Of a stretch of DNA of 64,000 nucleotides, positions 50,945-64,000 are shown one piece after another. This DNA is from Agelaius tricolor. Its lineage: Eukaryota; Chordata; Aves; Passeriformes; Icteridae. A model generated the notes under the pieces. That model saw only the letters and a program-made list of their open reading frames with translations. It made no database searches and was not told the origin of the DNA. Numbering within the stretch: the stretch's first letter is position 1; every line of letters begins with the position of its first letter. The translations under genes were made by a program, and so were the position numbers. The stretch covers positions 106,966,881 to 107,030,880 of the forward strand of contig JALJCS010000001.1 in assembly GCA_023055355.1 (NCBI GenBank), read 5' to 3'.

Positions 50945-50958
50945 GAGAGAGAGAGAGA
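50945..50958 (+). repeat. (GA)7 microsatellite
   Basis: Seven GA dinucleotides occur in an uninterrupted run. It is short and of no visible consequence. Confidence 0.85.
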
Positions 50959-52349
50959 CATTTAATGAATATGCCTTCATTAAAGTGATAGAGTATGAGT
51001 GCATTTCTGCATTTTGTCATTGTTTTGTGGCTTTCATTGCCACTAACTGAAAAAAATATATCCAACCTACAAAATATAGTTCTCTAAAACCGTACAAAGC
51101 AATTAATGGAGATTCAGTATCTTTTAACTGATGGCAGTAAAGACAGAACCTGGTAGATGTAGAACAGCTAACATTTTTGTCTTCTAATTTACTTTCAGGA
51201 AATGCATACTTATGAAAAGATACAATGAAATTAACTTACTGGCAGAGATGAAAAAAATTGTTAGGGAATGATAAAAAAAGTGAGATTGTTCAAAAGGATA
51301 CAGTGTGCACCAGAACTCAAATCCTGCTTCTCCTGACAAGGAGTGACTTCTGTGGTAGGCTTAGACTCATTCCAGATGCATGGCAGTGCTTTCTCTCCAT
51401 TCTTTCTCTAGAAATATGCATTAGGAAATTATAGCCTAGAAAAAAAACCCAAGAGTAACTAATATTAAAGTAAATACTTTTTATAGGTTAAAAAAAACCA
51501 AAACTAAACTAAACAACTTCAGCATGATAATAAGAAGTCCAGCTTTTATATTTGTTTTTTGCAGTAGGCTTGTCCCTATGGATTCCTTCCACTTACTGAG
51601 AGGAGCTGTGGCATCCTCTCTGACTTTAGAAATCTGAAAGCAAGTAGGACCAGGCTCTTTCTTACACACAGCATAGACTACATAATGAAAAAATACATAA
51701 GTGAAGTGCACTTTTCTCTGTTGTTTTGATGGTCTTCTTATCAAGCATTGTTTGACTTCCATTTAGATAGAAGTACGCCATTTTTGGTCAGCGTTGGTTT
51801 CTTTATTTTATAAAATTTAAAAATTAGACAAAGAGACATAATTCCAGAACCAAAGGAAACAAAAGGAAAAAGTAGAGATCTTCAATGAGTAAGGGGAAGA
51901 GCTTCCCCATAAATTCTTAACATATTTACAGGCAGTGTTGCAGAAGGAATGAAGGGAGGGAAGTTCTGATGCAGCTGATAGAATTCAAGAAGGCAGTTCA
52001 GTCTTCAAGTGACTCATTGTCCTATTTCTGACAGCTACACCTAACAATAGCATGTGGCCTTCTTACACTTTTCATTTGCACTCTAAGCAAGAGATCAAGA
52101 ACAAAGACGCAAATAATAAGAGATCAGACTCTTTCTTTCCTGAATGAGTAGTGTGTTATGAAATAAAAATAAAACTGAAAACAGAAAGAATGGTTTTTTG
52201 GAATATTTTGCATTTGCATTCAAGTGCATAAAACAATTTAAAATAGAGATAAAACTTATTTATTGTGCAATATGTGTCAAAACTCAATACTCAAGCTTCC
52301 ATAAAAGCACTATTTTGCTCTGCTTTACTGCCCCTTCCAAAGAAAACTA

Positions 52350-52400
52350 TTTTGGTATTTCTAGAACTAGACCTTTGGAACTTTTGGTATTTCTAGAACT
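52350..52400 (+). repeat. 19-bp direct repeat, spacer 13 bp
   Basis: The unit ttttggtatttctagaact occurs at 52350-52368 and 52382-52400 without mismatch. It lies inside a chance 95-codon frame, which is not a gene. Confidence 0.9.
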
Positions 52401-53073
52401 TTGCATTTTCATCCAATTTCGCAGTACTCATAGAACTGAGTTACAGCGTCGAATTACAGGACTGTGTTTGAGAAGAGAATGTTGAATTTTTGTTAGCTTA
52501 CCTTTGCTTAGAGCATATCCCATCTATTTAAAAAACTCTTCTAGGTTTTCTTTCTGTTAACTTCCAGTTAACACTTTTTAATTATATTTGTAGCTAGGTT
52601 TGTTTATATTAATAGTTTTTCCTTTTCAACTTTGAATATTACTCACTGTGCTTATGTCATGTAGTAGAAAATAAATTTTCAGCTGAAGTATAGGAGATCT
52701 AAATGGGGTCTGGGTCTTGAGACTATATTCTGTTTTTGTTGTAATGGAACTAAAATTGTGCACTGGACATTTGTAGAGTTATTAATCTGAAAGTCTGATT
52801 TACATCTTAGGAAACATTTGCCCAGGCAGCAATTGAAATGCACTTCCAGCAGCTAGTAGTTTTTGTTCATATTCAATCTATATTTGTATATTTATATCTA
52901 CATGTGTGTATATAGGTAGGTAATGGCTGTGTGTGTCATTTGTATTCAAGTATCTTGATTTTTTTTTACAATCCTATGGCCAGATGGCCTTTTCTTGAGC
53001 CTCAAGGATTGAGGTTTTTTCCACAGGTGTAGTGGTGGTTAAGTCTGAATACTCTGTACACATGGCAGCTGAT

Positions 53074-53100
53074 CTAAAACCTGAGGACGACAGGTTTTAG
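53074..53100. repeat. Perfect 10-bp-stem hairpin
   Basis: The arms ctaaaacctg (53074-53083) and caggttttag (53091-53100) enclose the loop aggacga. No function is assigned. Confidence 0.75.
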
Positions 53101-54430
53101 TTAGTTTACAGGGCCAACTTACAATTTCCCTGTTACCATTTCAATTTACAGGGACAGAGAAGATCCTCTGGGGTCTCTTGCCAGTGTTAAGATGACTACT
53201 ATTACTGTTCCCATGGCAAGCATTGTAACAGGGAGTGATTGAAGCCAGGCTCTGGGGAATGAACTACTGCTATCTTCCATTGACCTCAAAGCATTTGGTA
53301 AATTGACCTCAAAATCAGTCCTTGTGTTTCTCCTAAAAGAAGTGCTTTATATATTTAAAGAATAATTTTACTGTTTGAAACGCATTTTTAAGAGTTTAAG
53401 TGGATATGAATACGTCTCCCTACTCCTATCTCCCTGATCCCAATTGTCAGTGAAATAACCTCTCTCCTTCTTTCTTATTTCTCAATTAAGGCATGAAATT
53501 CTCTATAAGCCTCTTGGGCAGATAATTTCCTACATAGGCTGTAAATTTATACTTATTGTTGCAGTACATCAGAGCCATCCAATTGTCCTTAGAATTTGTT
53601 TTACTAACAGTAGTTGTCAAGCATTGACTTTGAAGGTTTCTGTAGTGTCATCTCTTAAAATGACTTGTTCAAACCTCAGGAGACAATCAGTTATGAAAAA
53701 AGCTGAAAATAATTTGAGATTCAGCTTAGCAGTTCAAATGTTCACTGAAGCCATATGGTCTTTTCTTTCTACACTCTTAGAAATACATTTAGAATTATAT
53801 CACATCATGCAGTTATATTTTGCATTTTGATATCATGCATTTTATTTGTTGATTGAAAATAGTTAGAGAATTCCATAAAAATAAAATGGACCAGAAAATT
53901 TTCAATGTAAATTGGTGAAATGTACTCCAAGTAGAATATTGGGGAGAAATGTCATTGCTAGGAAAAGAATCAAGCTTTTGACTTGGTGGAACTGGCTAAT
54001 ATATTTCTAAATATGGCTGGAAAGCAACCAGTTGTCATATCAGGAATATAAAACATGGATTATTTTATCCCCAAAGAATATAATAATGTAAAAGTGTTGT
54101 TCGGTACAAAATATCATATCACCCCATACTGAAACCCACCTTTCTGGAGGTAAAATATATGACTTAAATTATAATAATTTTCATGGAAAAAGCCTCAGTA
54201 GCCTCCAAGTGTTCAGTAAATTACCTTCAAAATTTATCCTTGTGGTTTTACATGAAGAGGTACTTTGTATGTGTGAATGCTATCTTAATAAAATCCAATG
54301 GAACACCAGTGTGAGTAGCTGCTGCCATTCTGTTCAGCCAGTACTGTTCAGGATATTTAGACTCCATATCAATTATAAAATGAGTGAGAATTCTTAAGAA
54401 TGTAATTTAAATTAATATTAAAGGATCATT

Positions 54431-54452
54431 ATTTATTTATTTATTTATTTTT
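54431..54452 (+). repeat. (TTTA)n microsatellite
   Basis: About five TTTA units run without interruption. It is similar to the interrupted run at 19691-19720. Confidence 0.85.
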
Positions 54453-57040
54453 AAGAGGATTAGACTGTTTTTATACTGTAAGACTGCCACCTGATATATG
54501 AAGGTATGCATTTTTGAAACAAAAGAATGGCTGATTTTTTTTAATTACTGAATTTTTCATATTATAGCTAAAGCTTCTGCTCCAAATTAATCTATCTTTA
54601 CTGCTACAATAAAATAATAATGCTCATTATTGTGATGACATTTATGTCTCATTTGTACTTATCTTTTGAGCAGTGAGCTTAAAAGGATTCTGTAAGCATT
54701 AGAAGGATAAAATAATACTCTTTTTTGTATTTCTGAAACAGCTCACTTTTTACAACCAGCCACTTTCTTAATTATAGAAAAAAATACCTGATTTATAATT
54801 TATTCTTAGTGAAATATGTGGATATCAGTTTTTATAGTAAAGAAATTGACCATAATCATTGCAAATGTTATTTCAGGAAGGAAAGAGGGAAAGGATGCTC
54901 AAGAAATTTAGCACAAATTGCTAACATAGCAAACATATAGCTGTAAAATGATTTCTTAAATCATAAAAATATTCTAATTTGCTTTGGGATTTTCATTATT
55001 GCTATTACACACTACCAAGAAAACCCTAATGGACAAAATCAATTCAAGATGTGTCTTTTTGAAGTAAAGACATAGTATTAGCTGTCTTGGAAAAAAAGTA
55101 AAGAGCATTGTTTTTTTTAAGAAACAGAGTAGGTACCACCATAATCTGTTTTCCCCTCAGTATAGCAGTGAATAACCAGGTGCTTCCCTGCAGCTACATA
55201 TGACAGGAAAAATCTCTTTGCATGTACTAATTAGTTTACAGCACCCTATAGCCTGGAGTTCAGCAGGAATTATTTGCAAGCAAGTAAAATATAAAGATAG
55301 TTCTTGTTGTAAAGTAGCTGAATTGCTTCTTTGATCATCAAGCAGTTTTTTCTAATGGGAAATGTTTCTCTTATTTTAGAAATTAATATGGATGGAAAGC
55401 TAAATCAGCAGAAGTCATAAGAAAGCTATTGTGTTTCAGGTTGTGATTGTTTCTTGAGACAAGTGATAAACTTGGTGCATTTGGACTATTCTAAACACAA
55501 AATGAAAATAATGCAAGTTTATTTAAATATAATGGATTGAACTAAGCAAACAAAATTTATGCTTGTAAAAGAAATATAAAAAAGAAACAAGTTTAAATAC
55601 CTTTCATGATTTTTCATAAATCTCTTAGAGAATTTTTGAATATTCCTTACTAAGATACACTTTGAATGAGCCTAGATTCAGACAGAATATCTTTATTTGG
55701 TATCTATGCTGAATCAGTGGCTTATCTATTTTACATTTATACAATGTATCATTCAGTACACAGAGCATTGCATGCTCACAGCAAGAAGAATAACTCTCTC
55801 AAAATTTAAAGGAAGAACATACAAATATCACAGTCTGAAATACAGCCGCACAAAGAGTTAAAAGAACTACTGATGTCAATGGCAAAATTCCCATCATATA
55901 TTCCAGACCATAAGGATAAGGACATACAATTACACTTTTTTTTCAATGTTTTTTTGTTTCTTAAGTTATCCTCTGCAGCCAATACTCATATGATTATGAA
56001 TTTTCTTAAATTATCCTTATGACATAATATTATATGTTAGCCTAAATTCAGTGAATGTAGTTTAAACAGAGGGATTTGACCTTACAGTCAGTTGGATAGA
56101 CAAAACGAGGATATACAATGAATGTAGTGTCCTGCCTGGCATTAATAAATGATTATTTATTTGGTTTGATTGGGGTCTGTATTCTTAATTTCACATCTGG
56201 AAGCAAAGTCACTGCACAGCTGATAAACAAAAACCAAGTCAGGTAGTCCAGAGGTATACTGAGCAAGTATGCTGGACATTACAATGATTACTATTCAAAA
56301 AGGAAAAGTGGTGTATCAGGACCCTTACCAATTGCTAGACTACTTGCAATGCACACTTGCAACACAGCCCATTTAGCCTAAGTAAAAGCTCCCTTGGGAT
56401 GTTTAGTATCTGCTTGCTGTGTCACAGATTGAAATGCTGTGTTTTATTGCCTGCTTACCTTCTACAAAATCATTATCTTGCTTCAAAATTCTTAGTAGAA
56501 AAGTGGTTGCTCATTACAGGCTACTGAAAATAAACAGAATTCAAAATAAAAAAGTAAAAATAAACAGGAGAAGAAATAGTCTTAAGCAAGAAATAATTTC
56601 AGCTTTGGGACTGCATATTTAGTAGGCATTAAAGGATAATGCTGGAAATGCTTTGAAATAGAGTAAGAAAGGACTGTGATTCAAATTGCTGACAGTTGTA
56701 TTTAGGTTATTGGATAATCCATGAATGGGTCTAATGTTTATTACTGAGACCTTACTTGTTAACTTTACAAAATCAGACGTTACAAACTTGGAGTGTTTTC
56801 ATCATAAATATGGTTTTTATTTTGCACATGAACTGTTTTGTTCAAAACAGAACAGTGCTCCTGAGAGATCAGTTTCTATGTAGATAAATATTAGCAATAA
56901 TTATCTGTTTGAATGAACAATAAGCTCTATTTTTCCCTCTCATACACACATAATAAAAGATTAGTTTCTCATGTATAAACTTGCAAACATTTTTCTTAGT
57001 AGAATTACTTTTTTATAATAATATTTTTGCATGTGATAAG

Positions 57041-57064
57041 CAATATATATTCTTATATATATTG
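57041..57064. repeat. AT-rich hairpin, 10-bp stem
   Basis: The arms caatatatat and atatatattg enclose the loop tctt, in a wider AT-rich segment (57010-57100). Confidence 0.75.
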
Positions 57065-57341
57065 AGATACTAAGTAATATATATTTCTATACAAAACCAA
57101 ATTATTGTATGTTCCTGATTTCTAAGATGCCTGCCTTAAGATGCATAACAATCCTATATTAAAAACCTTAAAAATATCTCATACCTTAAAGATTGAGATA
57201 TCTCATATCAAGCTTCTGGAAAATGAAAGCTGTAAATCTTTTAATACTTCAGGGGTCAAACCTGTTAAAAAGGCTCTTATAGTTTTCTTGACTATGTCTG
57301 TTCCATTACAAAGCCCACAATTACAGCTTATGCTTAAAACT

Positions 57342-57368
57342 AGAATATACACACATTGTGTATATTCT
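57342..57368. repeat. Perfect 12-bp-stem hairpin
   Basis: The arms agaatatacaca (57342-57353) and tgtgtatattct (57357-57368) enclose the loop cat. It lies about 150 bp upstream of the CR1 copy that starts at 57515. Confidence 0.8.
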
Positions 57369-57514
57369 ACACCATTGCACACAAGGAAATGTGTATCAAC
57401 TCCTTCAGACAAGTTGAATAACAACTTTTAGTCCCACTAGAGCAGTACTAGCAAAGGCTGCTCACCTAGGTCTTTTCCTCTGGTGTAAATGTATTTCTCC
57501 TAGAGAACATGATG

Positions 57515-58530
57515 GAATTATAGAATAGACTGAGTTGGAAGAGACACTTTGTTGTCATCCACGTGAATCCCCAACATTCCATAACAGAAATTGGGGAACT
57601 TTGAAGGCTTCCCAATGCTGTGCCCAAGTCAAGTTTTTGAGATCACCAAAGATAGAGATGGCATAACTTCTCTGTAATGTCTTTCTGTACTAAAGTACTC
57701 TCACTATGAAAAACTCTTATGTGCAGAGAGAACTCTTTTTTCTGCTTTTTGTCATTTCTCTGTACATCTTCAAGAAGGATATGAGTCCATCCACTCTTCA
57801 GGTAGCTGAACACAGAAAGTAGATTTTACCCTGTTATCATTTCTGCAGATGTCTCATTCTGCTGGACTCTGAGATTTTATTTTTATGGCACAGGTGGCCC
57901 AGAACTGGACACTACTCCAATGCAGCATCATGACTGTCCAATGGGCAGGAACAATCACTTGACACACAGGCTGAAAGTTGCTGAGGTGTATGGTCCATTC
58001 CACTATCCAGGTTGCTTATGAAGCTTTTTGACAGTTTTGGCTCCTATATCAACCCAATGAGAAATATTTTCCATTACTGGCCATCAGCTAAATTTTGAAG
58101 TATTTCCACTCTTCTCCAAAAATGGAAATGCAGCAAATTTTTTCTTCACCTAGCAATCTACTGGCATCCAGGCATTACCTTCCCAATTTGGTCATAGATT
58201 TGCTGTAGGACACTCTGATAAACAGTCGTTAAAATCAAATTCACATCCCCTGCTCTTTCTTTAATCACAGAGTTAATCTTTTCATCACTGAAAATACTTG
58301 AGCTGGTTAGATATTATTGTCCTTGTAAACCTAATTTTGCTATTCTAAAACACCTTGGTCTTTTCTACTTAGTGGTTTCAAGGAGGATTTTCCCCATTAT
58401 CTTCCCAGAGTCTAGGGGGGATTTATTGGTCTGTAATTCTATGAGTCTTTCTCCCTGAAATTCTTTGAAGCTAGAAGTGTCAATTTTCTTTTCTAGACAT
58501 CAAGGATTTGCTTCGAATGTGGCCTGATGA
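57515..58530 (-). mobile_element. CR1 LINE copy, long but heavily diverged, minus orientation
   Basis: The + strand starts with tatagaatagactgagttggaagagaca, the reverse complement of a CR1 3' terminus, and later has ggcccagaactggacactac followed by tccaatgcagcatcatgact, matching the antisense CR1 block known from avian genomes. Near 58425-58510 it reads ttggtctgtaattctatgag and onward, like a more 5' CR1 block. The order of the blocks fits one element lying on the minus strand, with gaps and insertions. The middle (58050-58380) is too decayed to be sure. No reverse-transcriptase frame survives. It is a dead copy, older than the one at 62 kb. Confidence 0.65.
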
Positions 58531-60316
58531 AGAGATCTGTCTCTGCAAACTTTCTCTATCCATTTACTAAAGCAAACTTTAGAATGAGACACTGCATTTT
58601 TTGGAGGAATTCCTGAATATTATATGCCTATCTTTAGACTATGCTATAATACTCACTTTGTAAAGAAAACAATGAATAAAGAGTTTTGCTTAATGAAATT
58701 GTCACAACTAATCAGTATCAAATGGAGTTGCCTTCATGGACCCTCTTACTAGAAATCTCCTAGTTTATGTTAGATGAGCATTACTCAAACAATATTCAGC
58801 AATCAATACCAAAAAGAGTAGCATTCCACAAGTGGAGATGGTGTTCTTACATGGAATAATGTTGATATGTCCATTAATATTTTCATCACAGCATTGTTTA
58901 TATTATGCTGTTTACAGAAAATTCCTGGACTGTCCAAGAACAAATTCTAATGTGTCAAACTGAGGTGGCTCAACAGTCAACAGTAAATTTACTTTATTAA
59001 CAGATACCAGGCAGGAGTGAGCATACATAATGTCTTACTGTAAAGGTTGGCCTTGATTCACTGCAAACCACTCCTCACTTCAGAGGGGGAGTGTAACAGA
59101 CTTCTGTAGGTGGGTATACTACCCTAAGTGAAATCAGTTCATTAACACATACAGAAGCTTAGAGACATAACATAGGTTTTTTTATATAGATTCAGTTGCA
59201 GGAATGTGTAGAGTACTTGGTGATAGCTTTTCTGGACTTCTACAAGCATTGATTAAGTTGTTATATCTCCATCAGACAGGTATTTCTCTGTTTGAATCTC
59301 AGAACCCTGGTGAAACAAGAAACATAACAGAGTCCTGTTGAGGTCTTCAGGTCTGTAACATTCCCTAGCATGTATAACTGAGCTAACACTATTAGCTGTA
59401 AACTTTATATGTAAATGTATATTTTTTTCTTTTTTTTACATGAATTAAAAGTTATCCAAAGAGAGTTCTGGAACAGTTAATTCCATTACTCTTCCATCTC
59501 TTTTCCCTTGTTATGTTTACCTGGAAAAATAGTAAAATTTTTCTGGTGTTAAGTGTGGGTTTCTTTACTATGAAAAATGGATAAACTTTTAAGTTATTAT
59601 GAATTGCATCAGGTGTAGGAACAGTTGCTCTTAGGTGGATGCTACTTTTTAAGATAGAATGAAGACTGAATTAATTAGGATTGTCCTCTTTATTTGCTTT
59701 GATAAAATTTTTGTGTCAGATAAGTCAGTTAGGGATGCACAACTTTATCCCACATCCTCTGAGATTTTTCCTTTTTTTTAATCTGCTGATGGCTGTTGTT
59801 ACACTCTACATTCAAAATTTTGCTTTCCCTTGCCCATTTTGATCCAAGTTAATTCTACTTTTCATCAAATGGTCCTCTTTATTTATTTATGTATCATTGT
59901 ATAAACTTCTGTAGCTTGGGAAACTTCAGACTTGTCTCTGCAGTTGGTCTAATGCACAACATGCTTTGGATTCCTCTAAGCGTACAACAGCATCCTTACA
60001 AATTCTTGTACGCAAGACTCATAGAGACATTGGTTTGAGGGGGTTTGTCTTCCTTGCTAATATTCTTTCCATATTAAGAGTGGCCTAAAGACAGCTAGTT
60101 ATCCTGTCAGGTAACCTAAACAGTTGGAGTTCACTCAAATGTGGTCAGAACTGGTTTTAAATTGTACTCATATCTTCTGGTTTCATACTGGATATCTGAC
60201 ATTTTTTAAATGCTGGTCATTTGTTTAGTATTTCCATGAGATGTAGTGGTGAGAATGCAAAGTATTTTCAATTGTTTTCTTGTTTCACAATATACTAAAA
60301 AAACAATATCTATTTA

Positions 60317-60335
60317 TGCTCAAACTGTTTGAGCA
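60317..60335. repeat. Perfect palindrome, 9-bp arms
   Basis: The sequence tgctcaaactgtttgagca has 9-bp arms around a single T. It is an isolated foldback in intron sequence. Confidence 0.75.
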
Positions 60336-61964
60336 CTACAGCTCAGTGAATTGTTTACACGGTTTGTTTGGAGATACGGAATGTTGATGTAAGCAGGAGC
60401 AAAAAAGATATAGCTAGAAAATTCAACACCCTAATTTTCTTTTGCTATCTGTGCCATCACAGACAAGGAAATCATATCTTTGGGATAGTTTCTCTTAATA
60501 AAATTTCCTCTTTAAAAGGGTAAAGGAAATAAATCTTAGCAAAGATAACTGTGTTTTATATTGTTAAAGATATATTACCTTGCCAGGACTCAACTGAGTA
60601 TGTTTGTACTTGTGTAACTTTGAGTTTATCCATACTTGACAGGGTTCTTGTATAAATTACTATGGGTTTATTAGTCAGGAGAGTGCAAAGTCTACATATT
60701 TCAATAGTTCATAGCACACAGCTTTAATGGATGTAAAATCCATGCTGATCAAATCCTGATTTTTTCTGTAAGGTGGGCAAGGAAATGCAAGAAGAGCTAC
60801 TAATGTTAACAGGCGTGTGGATTTTTCATCTTTAAAAGTTATGGTATGCTTTTGTCATTTTTTTCTTAGTTCTCAAAATAGTAATAATTTTATCAAAGAT
60901 AATAAGGCTCTTCAAAAGGAATATTGTGGAAAGGTGTGATTCTTCCAGTTCTGATGTGACTGATTCTTATTTTGCAGTAGGATATCAATTGGAAAACTTG
61001 AACCACATTTGTTAAGAATGACCATGCTTTCTGTGTATTCAAGCTTATCTTTAGGACAGTTACACCTTGCAATATCTCAGAAACAAAGAAATCAGGAATT
61101 GTGTTTGTTTTTTACAGTTCCTGAAAAGTTCCTCCCACTGTATGAAAGAACATATTCTCTGTGGTTTTTGCTGAAGTTACTCAGACTCAGAGATATTTGA
61201 GTAATTTTCCAGAGATAACATGTTTAAGAAACCCATCAACTTTAAAATATTTTTTTAAAATTATGGTCTTTTTAAAAATAGATCTTCTACTGGCAGACTG
61301 TCTATTATAGATTTGACATTATAGTCATTAAATTAATTTTAAAGTTATGAAACTAACCCATAAAATCAGCAGGGAAGTAATTGTTATAATATAGAAACAG
61401 CATAGACAAACTGTGAGATTAGAGTAAAATCCTAGCATAAGAGATGAGAATTTTCTGGCTGGTACTTATTGTAATTGATATAATTAGAAAGATGAGCTTT
61501 TGGAATGTTTCACACCAGAATACAGCATACCTGAAATTTTATCTCTTGTGCCCAACTAGAAAGAATTAAAGACAAAAATTTAAACAGTATTCTTCAGTCA
61601 TGAGTATTGATAGAATATAAATTGTACCTTAATGTATTAAATTGTACCCATATATAAGCCCAGGTACGTTGCAGAAAGATTTATTAACTCCTGCATTAAG
61701 AGCACTTCATCTGGTGCATATTTTTAGACATATGATGCAAAAGAATGTTCTTAGCTACACTGCCTTATATCCTCTCCTGAGATCAGGCTTGTGACAAAAT
61801 CATTATCTCTTTTGCATATTCAGGTCACCAACAGAACAATATATGATTAGCTTTAAGATTTAACCATGCAGTTAAAAAAGACTGATTTAATTTTACTACT
61901 GATTTTAATTTCACATTTAAATAGAGTAATTTATGTTTCTTCTAAAAATACCAAAATATCCAGT

Positions 61965-62320
61965 ACTCAGAATCATCACGGTTGGAAGAGAACTTCAAGA
62001 TCATATAATCCAACCATCAACCCAGAACTACCAAAATCACCCTAAAACTCTATCTCAAAATGCCACATCTAGATGTCTCTTAGATACTTTCACTTCAAGA
62101 GATGCTGATTCCACCACATCTGGGTCCAGTTTATTTCAATGGCAAAGCACTCTTGGAGTGAAAAAAAATTCTAATATCTAACCTGAACCTCCACTGGTAC
62201 AGCTTGAGGCCCTTCCCTCTTGTTCTTTCTCTTGATATACGGCAGAAGAGACTGCACCTCATACAACCTCACTGCAGCCTCCTTTCAGGTAATTCCAGGG
62301 AGAAATGAGGTTTCCCCCTT
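61965..62320 (-). mobile_element. CR1 LINE 3' fragment, minus orientation
   Basis: The + strand reads cagaatcatcacggttggaa at the start, then caagatcatataatccaacc, tctaatatctaacctgaacc, and acaacctcactgcagcctcc near the end. In this order these are the antisense of the 3' untranslated end of avian CR1. The copy is about 350 bp and 5'-truncated, as typical for LINEs. The 82-codon + frame at 61933-62181 runs through it and is not a gene. Similarity by eye is clearly higher than for the copy at 57.5 kb. Confidence 0.85.
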
Positions 62321-64000
62321 GCTCCCTCTCACTCCTAAACAGAGGTCAACCTTTATTTCAAATTGCCGAATAAACCAATTTCCACATTTTCTTTGAATTG
62401 AGTCTCTGTAAATTTGAGTCTGGTTTTCATAGTTACACACAGGTCATTGTAAAATGTCTTCTTTTCCTTTGAGAAGGAAAAAGATCCTTAAACATTTTCT
62501 TCCTTTGGCAACCACCTTCTAAATGCTATACTAATTACTTCCAGTAGCAATGATACTGTACAGTGCTACTGCACTCAGGGAATGGAGGCCTTATATAATG
62601 TATTGCACTAATCACCTCTGAAGATGAATAAGTACATTATCTGTCCAGTGTGACCCTTTAGGGAAATGGAAATTGCTTCTCTGGGTAACATCAGTTTGGG
62701 CCTGCAAAGCTGTCTAAAATACTTCAATCAAAAGACATGTGCTTGTCAATACTTGGCAGGAAGATCTCAAAAAACACATAATGTACTGTAGGCATAGTTT
62801 AGGGTGGTAAGTAATGTTTTTGTTAAGAGTTTGAATCGATCAATAAAGACACTGTGATACAGGAGCATATCTCCTGTCTTTCTGGCAAAAAGTAAATAAG
62901 TATATTTTACAAACAATAAACTTTAGAGAGTCTTCTGAGTTTATTGTACTGTGAGCCAAGCAAGGAATGGTGTTCTGTCTAGTTTACATTTTATAAAAAT
63001 TAGATAAGGCAGATAACAATTGTATTATCTTGCAGAACCTTAACTAAAAATTGATGTGAAGCTTCAGTTCTATTACAGGATGTACAGCAGGACTATTGAA
63101 TAAGAAAGGAAATATTTGTCACTTTTTGTGTTAAGCTATAAAGCAAGTGTTTTTAGAGAGAAGGAAAACTGAAGTGTCTCATTCTAGGATACAGAAAGCT
63201 GCAGCTACTCTGGTTTGAATAAATAAAAAGGCAATACAGAGAGTAATACTGTGTCTGAAAACACCCTCCTGCTGTAATTTTTTTCTGTTCTTTATGGCTG
63301 TCTTCACATGTCAACCATGAGCTGGTAAGGCTTGATTTGTATGTAGGAGAAGTTATTACTACAGTAATAAAAATTAAAAGGCAATAGAATGAGAAAGAGG
63401 TGCCCCTTGAAAGGAATTAAAACTTTTGGTCCTGTTTGTGTCAGTTACTGACTGAAGGAAAACAAGAACTTGACTTTTGCCTTTCTCTACTCCTTGGTAA
63501 ATACTAACAATGCAGTAGGGGTTTAATTAATTTAGTTAAGTACTTATTTCTGAGTGTGGGCAGAAGCAGATGTGTACAGAAGAGTTAAAAGCTACGAAAG
63601 TCCACATGAGTACTTCTCTGGAGTACACTCCTATAAACACAACAGGTTATGGCTCTCAACTTGAAAAATTTTATTTTTCTTTATTCAGATTAAGTTTTAT
63701 TTGAGAACATAAAACGTATCTTGAACTGAAGCAGAGATTTCTCATCCAGGACTAGATGTGGTACAGACTTCACAAAGCAAATAAGACAGGTTTTCTCCTG
63801 GAGAAGCAGGCAAGTCTAATTTTAGACATGACAAAACAAGTGAGCACAAGGAATAGTGTGGAAGGGTGGAAGCTGAAGAGGGTCACACTGAGATTACAGG
63901 GTTACTTAGGTTCATTTCATGCATATCTTCATAGTTCCATTTGTATATGACATTTTTTAAGCTTCTGTAAGTATTCCAGAAGTATCTGAAGAGGCAGCTG

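Noticed and set aside
57515..58530. A separate gene or pseudogene between the two CR1-like ends
   Set aside because: The blocks are in the order expected for a single minus-strand CR1, and the intervening sequence has no open frame or splice pattern.
61933..62181. 82-codon + strand frame
   Set aside because: It is the antisense of a CR1 LINE 3' end, which is noncoding.

Overview
The window is vertebrate nuclear DNA, most likely from a bird and probably a passerine. It is AT-rich, intron-dominated and has no bacterial-style gene packing. The bird call rests on fragments of CR1 LINEs (the main avian LINE family), an avian ERVL-type LTR fragment near 3.1-3.35 kb, and a complete solo LTR at 33.5-33.9 kb that resembles a family I associate with songbird genomes. 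These family assignments are from memory, not from a database search.

The only protein-coding gene I can support is on the + strand: an internal part of GRIK2, the kainate-type ionotropic glutamate receptor subunit GluK2 (GluR6). Three consecutive coding exons are present: 6177-6290 (38 codons), 14511-14717 (69 codons) and 29138-29361 (74 codons plus 2 nt). All have canonical AG/GT borders and join in frame. Together they encode about residues 402 to 583 of the roughly 908-residue precursor: the linker after the amino-terminal domain, the S1 half of the glutamate-binding domain, and the first membrane segment M1. Ligand contacts (Y488, P516, A518, R523), four N-glycosylation sequons (N412, N423, N430, N546) and the two M1 RNA-editing positions (I567, Y571) fall at their expected numbers. 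The upstream exons and the downstream exon with the pore loop and Q/R site lie outside the window.

Layout: 1-6176 intron (pyrimidine tract at 1.3-1.5 kb, ERVL LTR piece at 3.1 kb); 6177-6290 exon; 6291-14510 intron; 14511-14717 exon; 14718-29137 intron (AT palindromic tract, GGAA microsatellite, short dispersed duplications, an inverted CR1 pair and a recursive-splice-like motif); 29138-29361 exon; 29362-64000 one intron still open at the window end (solo LTR at 33.5 kb, CR1 copies at 57.5-58.5 and 62.0-62.3 kb, many small hairpins and tandem duplications). No tRNA, rRNA, CRISPR or second gene was recognised.

I found no previously undescribed multi-gene system. The observations most worth checking concern RNA processing in GRIK2: an imperfect hairpin starting about 10 nt after the donor of the exon that carries the I/V and Y/C editing sites; a recursive-splice-like junction at 23944/23945; an inverted pair of CR1 fragments in the same intron; and unexplained 38-bp and 24-bp dispersed repeats.
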